From positions 1-6,875 of the forward strand of contig JAFUUM010000203.1 in the NCBI GenBank assembly GCA_017477805.1: 6,875 nt of DNA, in the 5' to 3' direction. Below the pieces are notes generated by a model. The model worked only from the letters and a program-made list of their open reading frames with translations, was not told the DNA's origin and made no database searches. This document shows positions 4,899 through 6,875 of this stretch, piece after piece. A program made the translations under genes and the position numbers. The DNA comes from Lachnospiraceae bacterium (lineage in GTDB: Bacteria > Bacillota > Clostridia > Lachnospirales > Lachnospiraceae). Within the stretch, counting starts at the first letter, position 1. Each line of letters begins with the position of its first letter.

Positions 4899-6121
4899 TT
4901 CTTAAAGGTAACCTTCTTGAAATTCTTCTTACCTTTTCTCACAAGGAGACCGTCACCGGATAATTCCTCGGGTGTGTACTCTTTATGGATGTCCGTGATC
5001 TTCTCGTCATTTACGGTAACGCCGCCCTGCTCGATGGCACGTCTGCCTTCACCTCGACCGTTTACAAGGCCTGCGGCAACAAGAACGCCGATGAGATCGA
5101 TCTTACCGTCGCGAAGCTGATCCTCAGTCACGAATGCTTCGGGAATATTGGTAAGGTCGCCGCCGCCGAAGAGTCCCTTGGCTGCTTCCATAGCCTTATC
5201 AGCTTCTTCTTTACCATGTACCATCTCCGTCAGCTCATACGCCAGGATCTCTTTTGCCTTGTTAAGCTGGCTGCCTTCCCAGCTGTCCATCTCACGGATC
5301 TGCTCCATGGGCAGGAAGGTCAGCATACGGATGCACTTAAGGACGTCTGCATCATCCACGTTTCTCCAGTACTGGAAGAACTCGTAAGGGGAAGTCTTGT
5401 TGGGATCCAGCCATACAGCGTTTCCTGCGGTCTTACCCATCTTCTTACCCTGAGAATCGGTAAGAAGGGTGATAGTCATGGCGTGAGCATCCTTACCAAG
5501 CTTTCTGCGGATCAGTTCCGTACCGCCCAGCATGTTGCTCCACTGGTCATCTCCGCCGAACTCCATGTTACAGCCGTACTTCTGGAACATGTAATAGAAG
5601 TCGTAGGACTGCATGATCATGTAGTTAAATTCCAGGAAGCTAAGCCCCTTTTCCATTCTCTGCTTATAGCACTCTGCTCTCAGCATGTTGTTAACAGAGA
5701 AGCAGGCGCCCACTTCGCGCAGCAGTTCGATGTAGTTAAGGTTCATCAGCCAGTCCGCATTGTTGACCATCATGGCCTTTCCGTCGGAAAAATCGATGAA
5801 ACGCTCCATCTGCTTTTTGAAGCAGGCAGCATTATGATCGATGTCTTCTCTGGTCAGCATCTTTCTCATATCGGTTCTGCCGGAAGGGTCACCGATCATG
5901 GTGGTACCTCCGCCGATGAGGGCGATGGGCTTGTTTCCTGCCATCTGCAGACGCTTCATTAAGGTTAGCGCCATAAAATGGCCTGCGGTCAGAGAGTCAG
6001 CGGTACAGTCAAAACCAATATAAAATGTTGCTTTTCCGCTGTTGATCATGGTACGGATCTCGTTTTCGTCCGTTACCTGAGCGAGGAGTCCCCGCTCTTT
6101 CAGTTCTTCGTAAATACCCAT
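4895..6121 (-). CDS. tyrS: Tyrosyl-tRNA synthetase
   Basis: The 408-residue protein is a class I bacterial TyrRS that activates tyrosine with ATP and charges tRNA-Tyr in the cytoplasm. Visible landmarks: YIGFDCTADSLTAGH (34-48), GGTTMIGDPSGR (71-82), NNADWL (120-125), the tyrosine-site region QSYDFYYMFQ (171-180), GGDDQWSNM (189-197), the KMSKS equivalent KMGKT (227-231) and a C-terminal S4 RNA-binding domain (about 340-408) with RRAIEQGGVTVND (360-372). The HxGH signature is T45-A-G-H48, lacking the first histidine, while Thr40 and His48 are present at the numbering of the Bacillus stearothermophilus enzyme. The ATG at 6121 follows AAGGAG (6129-6134) by seven bases. Expression is governed by the upstream tyrosine T-box. 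Length and all other motifs are normal. Confidence 0.97.
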   Translation of the reverse strand: MGIYEELKERGLLAQVTDENEIRTMINSGKATFYIGFDCTADSLTAGHFMALTLMKRLQMAGNKPIALIGGGTTMIGDPSGRTDMRKMLTREDIDHNAACFKKQMERFIDFSDGKAMMVNNADWLMNLNYIELLREVGACFSVNNMLRAECYKQRMEKGLSFLEFNYMIMQSYDFYYMFQKYGCNMEFGGDDQWSNMLGGTELIRRKLGKDAHAMTITLLTDSQGKKMGKTAGNAVWLDPNKTSPYEFFQYWRNVDDADVLKCIRMLTFLPMEQIREMDSWEGSQLNKAKEILAYELTEMVHGKEEADKAMEAAKGLFGGGDLTNIPEAFVTEDQLRDGKIDLIGVLVAAGLVNGRGEGRRAIEQGGVTVNDEKITDIHKEYTPEELSGDGLLVRKGKKNFKKVTFKN

Positions 6122-6165
6122 TTTCTTACTCCTTTTCTAAATACGTGCCGGGTGTTCGTTTCGGG

Positions 6166-6204
6166 AATAAAAAACGTCCCCGGCAATTGTCATTGCCAGG
6201 GACG
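6166..6204 (-). terminator. T-box intrinsic terminator ahead of tyrS
   Basis: A 13-bp stem, CGTCCCTGGCAAT (6192-6204) with ATTGCCGGGGACG (6175-6187), has one G-U pair and loop GACA. It is followed by six T and ATT. The CGTCCC of its 5' arm is also needed for the T-box antiterminator, so the two structures are mutually exclusive. Confidence 0.95.
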
Positions 6205-6447
6205 GGATAAATCTCGTGTTACCACCCTTTTTCACCGATGACTCACATCACCGGCCTCAGTAGGTTCAGCCAAAAGCGAAACCCTTCCGCGATAACGTGC
6301 GGAAGACCCGATGCAGCCTACTAAACAAAAGTCATTCGGAGCACAGCTCCGAGATGTATTTCCCTGGAGTATTCCCTGCGCCTCTCATCAACCGGCTGCT
6401 TTCTGTAGGTATCCATTCAGGTACTTCTTCTCTTCATAGCCTTTACT
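6166..6447 (-). ncRNA. Tyrosine T-box riboswitch leader of tyrS
   Basis: The leader senses uncharged tRNA-Tyr and switches between termination and readthrough. Stem I opens with GAAGAGAAGAAGTACC. Its 3' side reads GGGAAATACATCTCGGAG, so the specifier codon is UAC (6356-6358), placed as GGC is in the Bacillus subtilis glyQS leader. Stem II is CGGAGC/GCTCCG (6337-6351), a further stem is CTTCCGC/GCGGAAG (6284-6305), and a CCGGTGA/TCATCGG hairpin lies just before the T-box. The T-box sequence GGGTGGTAACACGAG (6213-6227) holds the UGGU bulge (6221-6224), whose last U matches the A73 discriminator expected for tRNA-Tyr. The antiterminator would pair AGGG and ACG with CGT-CCCT across this bulge. 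The specifier, T-box and downstream gene agree, so the call is very strong. Confidence 0.96.
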
Positions 6448-6453
6448 GTACGT

Positions 6454-6482
6454 ATTTTAACGAACAAAAAGTAAATTGTAAA
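6454..6482 (-). promoter_or_regulatory. Sigma-A-type promoter for the T-box-tyrS transcript
   Basis: The -35 box TTTACA (6477-6482, 5 of 6) and the -10 box TAAAAT (6454-6459, 5 of 6) are 17 bases apart. The predicted start is near 6447, shortly before stem I of the T-box. The -35 region lies inside a 9-bp inverted repeat. Confidence 0.78.
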
Positions 6483-6496
6483 GAACTAATTTACTT
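6466..6496 (-). terminator. AT-rich inverted repeat with T-run: probable terminator of the GH4 gene, overlapping the tyrS promoter
   Basis: AAGTAAATT (6488-6496) and AATTTACTT (6469-6477) form a perfect 9-bp stem with a 10-base loop, and the minus strand runs into five T (6466-6470). It starts 17 bases after the glycosidase stop. The AT-rich stem would be a weak terminator; an operator role is an alternative because it covers the tyrS -35 box. Confidence 0.55.
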
Positions 6497-6513
6497 AAAG
6501 AACTTCCTTTGTT

Positions 6514-6875
6514 TTACCAGCCGGCAGGCAGATAAGCCTTTGTATTTTCGATCATATCATCCACCAGTTTGCGGATGTCCTCTTTACTGCAGGATTTTCC
6601 GATAAACTGCGGATCCTTTTCAAAGGCTTCATATACCAGGCTTCTGTCAAAGGTATTTGCTGCCTTGTAGATCCTTTCATGGTTTTCCACATGGGGCATG
6701 ATCAGTGCTTTCACTTTTTCCGGGATCGCTCCGGCGTATACAGGACGGATACAGTCTCTGGAAAAGACAGCATTGGTCTCCACAACCGCATCTGCAGGCA
6801 GGTTCGGGATCTGTAATGCGGAATTTGGAATATTGACGTTGCTGATGAAACGGGTAAGACCGCAAAGCGCCTTGA
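6514..6875 (-). CDS. Glycoside hydrolase family 4, C-terminal part (runs off the right edge)
   Basis: The last 119 codons and TAA stop of a minus-strand gene are present; the 5' end lies beyond the window. The sequence NIPNSALQIPNLPADAVVET followed by NAVFSRDCIRPVYAGAIP is typical of the C-terminal domain of GH4 enzymes. This family includes alpha-glucosidases, alpha-galacturonidases (LplD) and 6-phospho-glycosidases, which use NAD+ and a divalent metal in a redox-assisted hydrolysis. The catalytic cofactor and metal residues lie mainly in the missing N-terminal part, so substrate cannot be assigned. An apparent start at 6783 is only an internal GTG (Val) codon, because homologous sequence continues upstream of it in frame. 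The gene is probably unrelated in function to tyrS; the two are separated by the T-box promoter. Confidence 0.82.
   Translation of the reverse strand, partial: KALCGLTRFISNVNIPNSALQIPNLPADAVVETNAVFSRDCIRPVYAGAIPEKVKALIMPHVENHERIYKAANTFDRSLVYEAFEKDPQFIGKSCSKEDIRKLVDDMIENTKAYLPAGW

Noticed and set aside
4985..5962. Plus-strand open frame of 325 residues
   Set aside because: It lies antisense to tyrS throughout, has no recognisable domain or ribosome binding site, and arises from the codon bias of tyrS.
6297..6605. Plus-strand frame of 102 residues
   Set aside because: It is antisense to the T-box leader and the GH4 end. The T-box structure explains the DNA.
6677..6865. Minus-strand frame of 62 residues overlapping the GH4 gene
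   Set aside because: It is out of frame with the GH4 sequence, which has clear family motifs through this interval.
1..6875. CRISPR array, insertion sequence, phage genes or integration site
   Set aside because: No regularly spaced repeats, transposase, integrase or terminal inverted repeats were found. The tRNA-Ala gene shows no duplicated 3' segment in the window.

Overview
The window looks like chromosomal DNA from a low-to-mid GC Firmicute of the class Clostridia, most likely a Lachnospiraceae-type gut or rumen bacterium. This rests on the strong GGAGG-type ribosome binding sites, the sigma-A-type promoters, the T-box riboswitch ahead of tyrS, the short transaldolase, the chromosomal TraX-family protein and a nickel-pincer cofactor locus. 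The species assignment is inference. Every gene supported here lies on the minus strand, so transcription runs from high to low coordinates. The long plus-strand reading frames are shadows.

In transcription order, the right edge (6514-6875) holds the last 119 codons of a family 4 glycoside hydrolase. It is followed by an AT-rich inverted repeat that ends in a T-run and also overlaps the next promoter. A sigma-A-like promoter (6454-6482) then drives a tyrosine T-box leader (about 6166-6447) with a UAC specifier, a UGGU T-box bulge and a strong intrinsic terminator. The leader controls tyrS (4895-6121). Immediately after tyrS, a second promoter (4870-4898) whose -35 box overlaps the tyrS stop codon drives a two-gene, translationally coupled operon: a membrane-anchored dolichol-phosphate-mannose-synthase-like GT2 glycosyltransferase and a TraX-family membrane protein. 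This operon ends at a stem-loop terminator touching the traX stop codon.

A palindrome-rich intergenic region (3013-3105) follows, then a well-formed promoter (2984-3012) and a short transaldolase gene (2285-2938). Its active-site residues favour transaldolase over fructose-6-phosphate aldolase. Next is tRNA-Ala(CGC), with its own extended -10 promoter, a 9-bp leader hairpin starting at the predicted transcription start, and an intrinsic terminator.

Only 23 bp after that terminator lies the start of a NUDIX hydrolase gene, followed by larB and the 5' part of larC. LarB carboxylates nicotinic acid adenine dinucleotide and LarC inserts nickel, so this is part of the nickel-pincer nucleotide (lactate racemase cofactor) pathway. 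LarC carries an unusual insert with 22 histidines in 53 residues. The NUDIX gene, probably an ADP-ribose or other nucleoside-diphosphate pyrophosphatase, seems co-transcribed with larBC.

I do not see an entirely novel system such as a CRISPR array, phage module or defence island. The points most worth checking are the NUDIX-larBC linkage with its odd promoter-less junction to the tRNA terminator, the poly-His LarC, the TyrRS with a TAGH instead of HxGH signature, the promoter/terminator overlaps, and the GT2-TraX pair.
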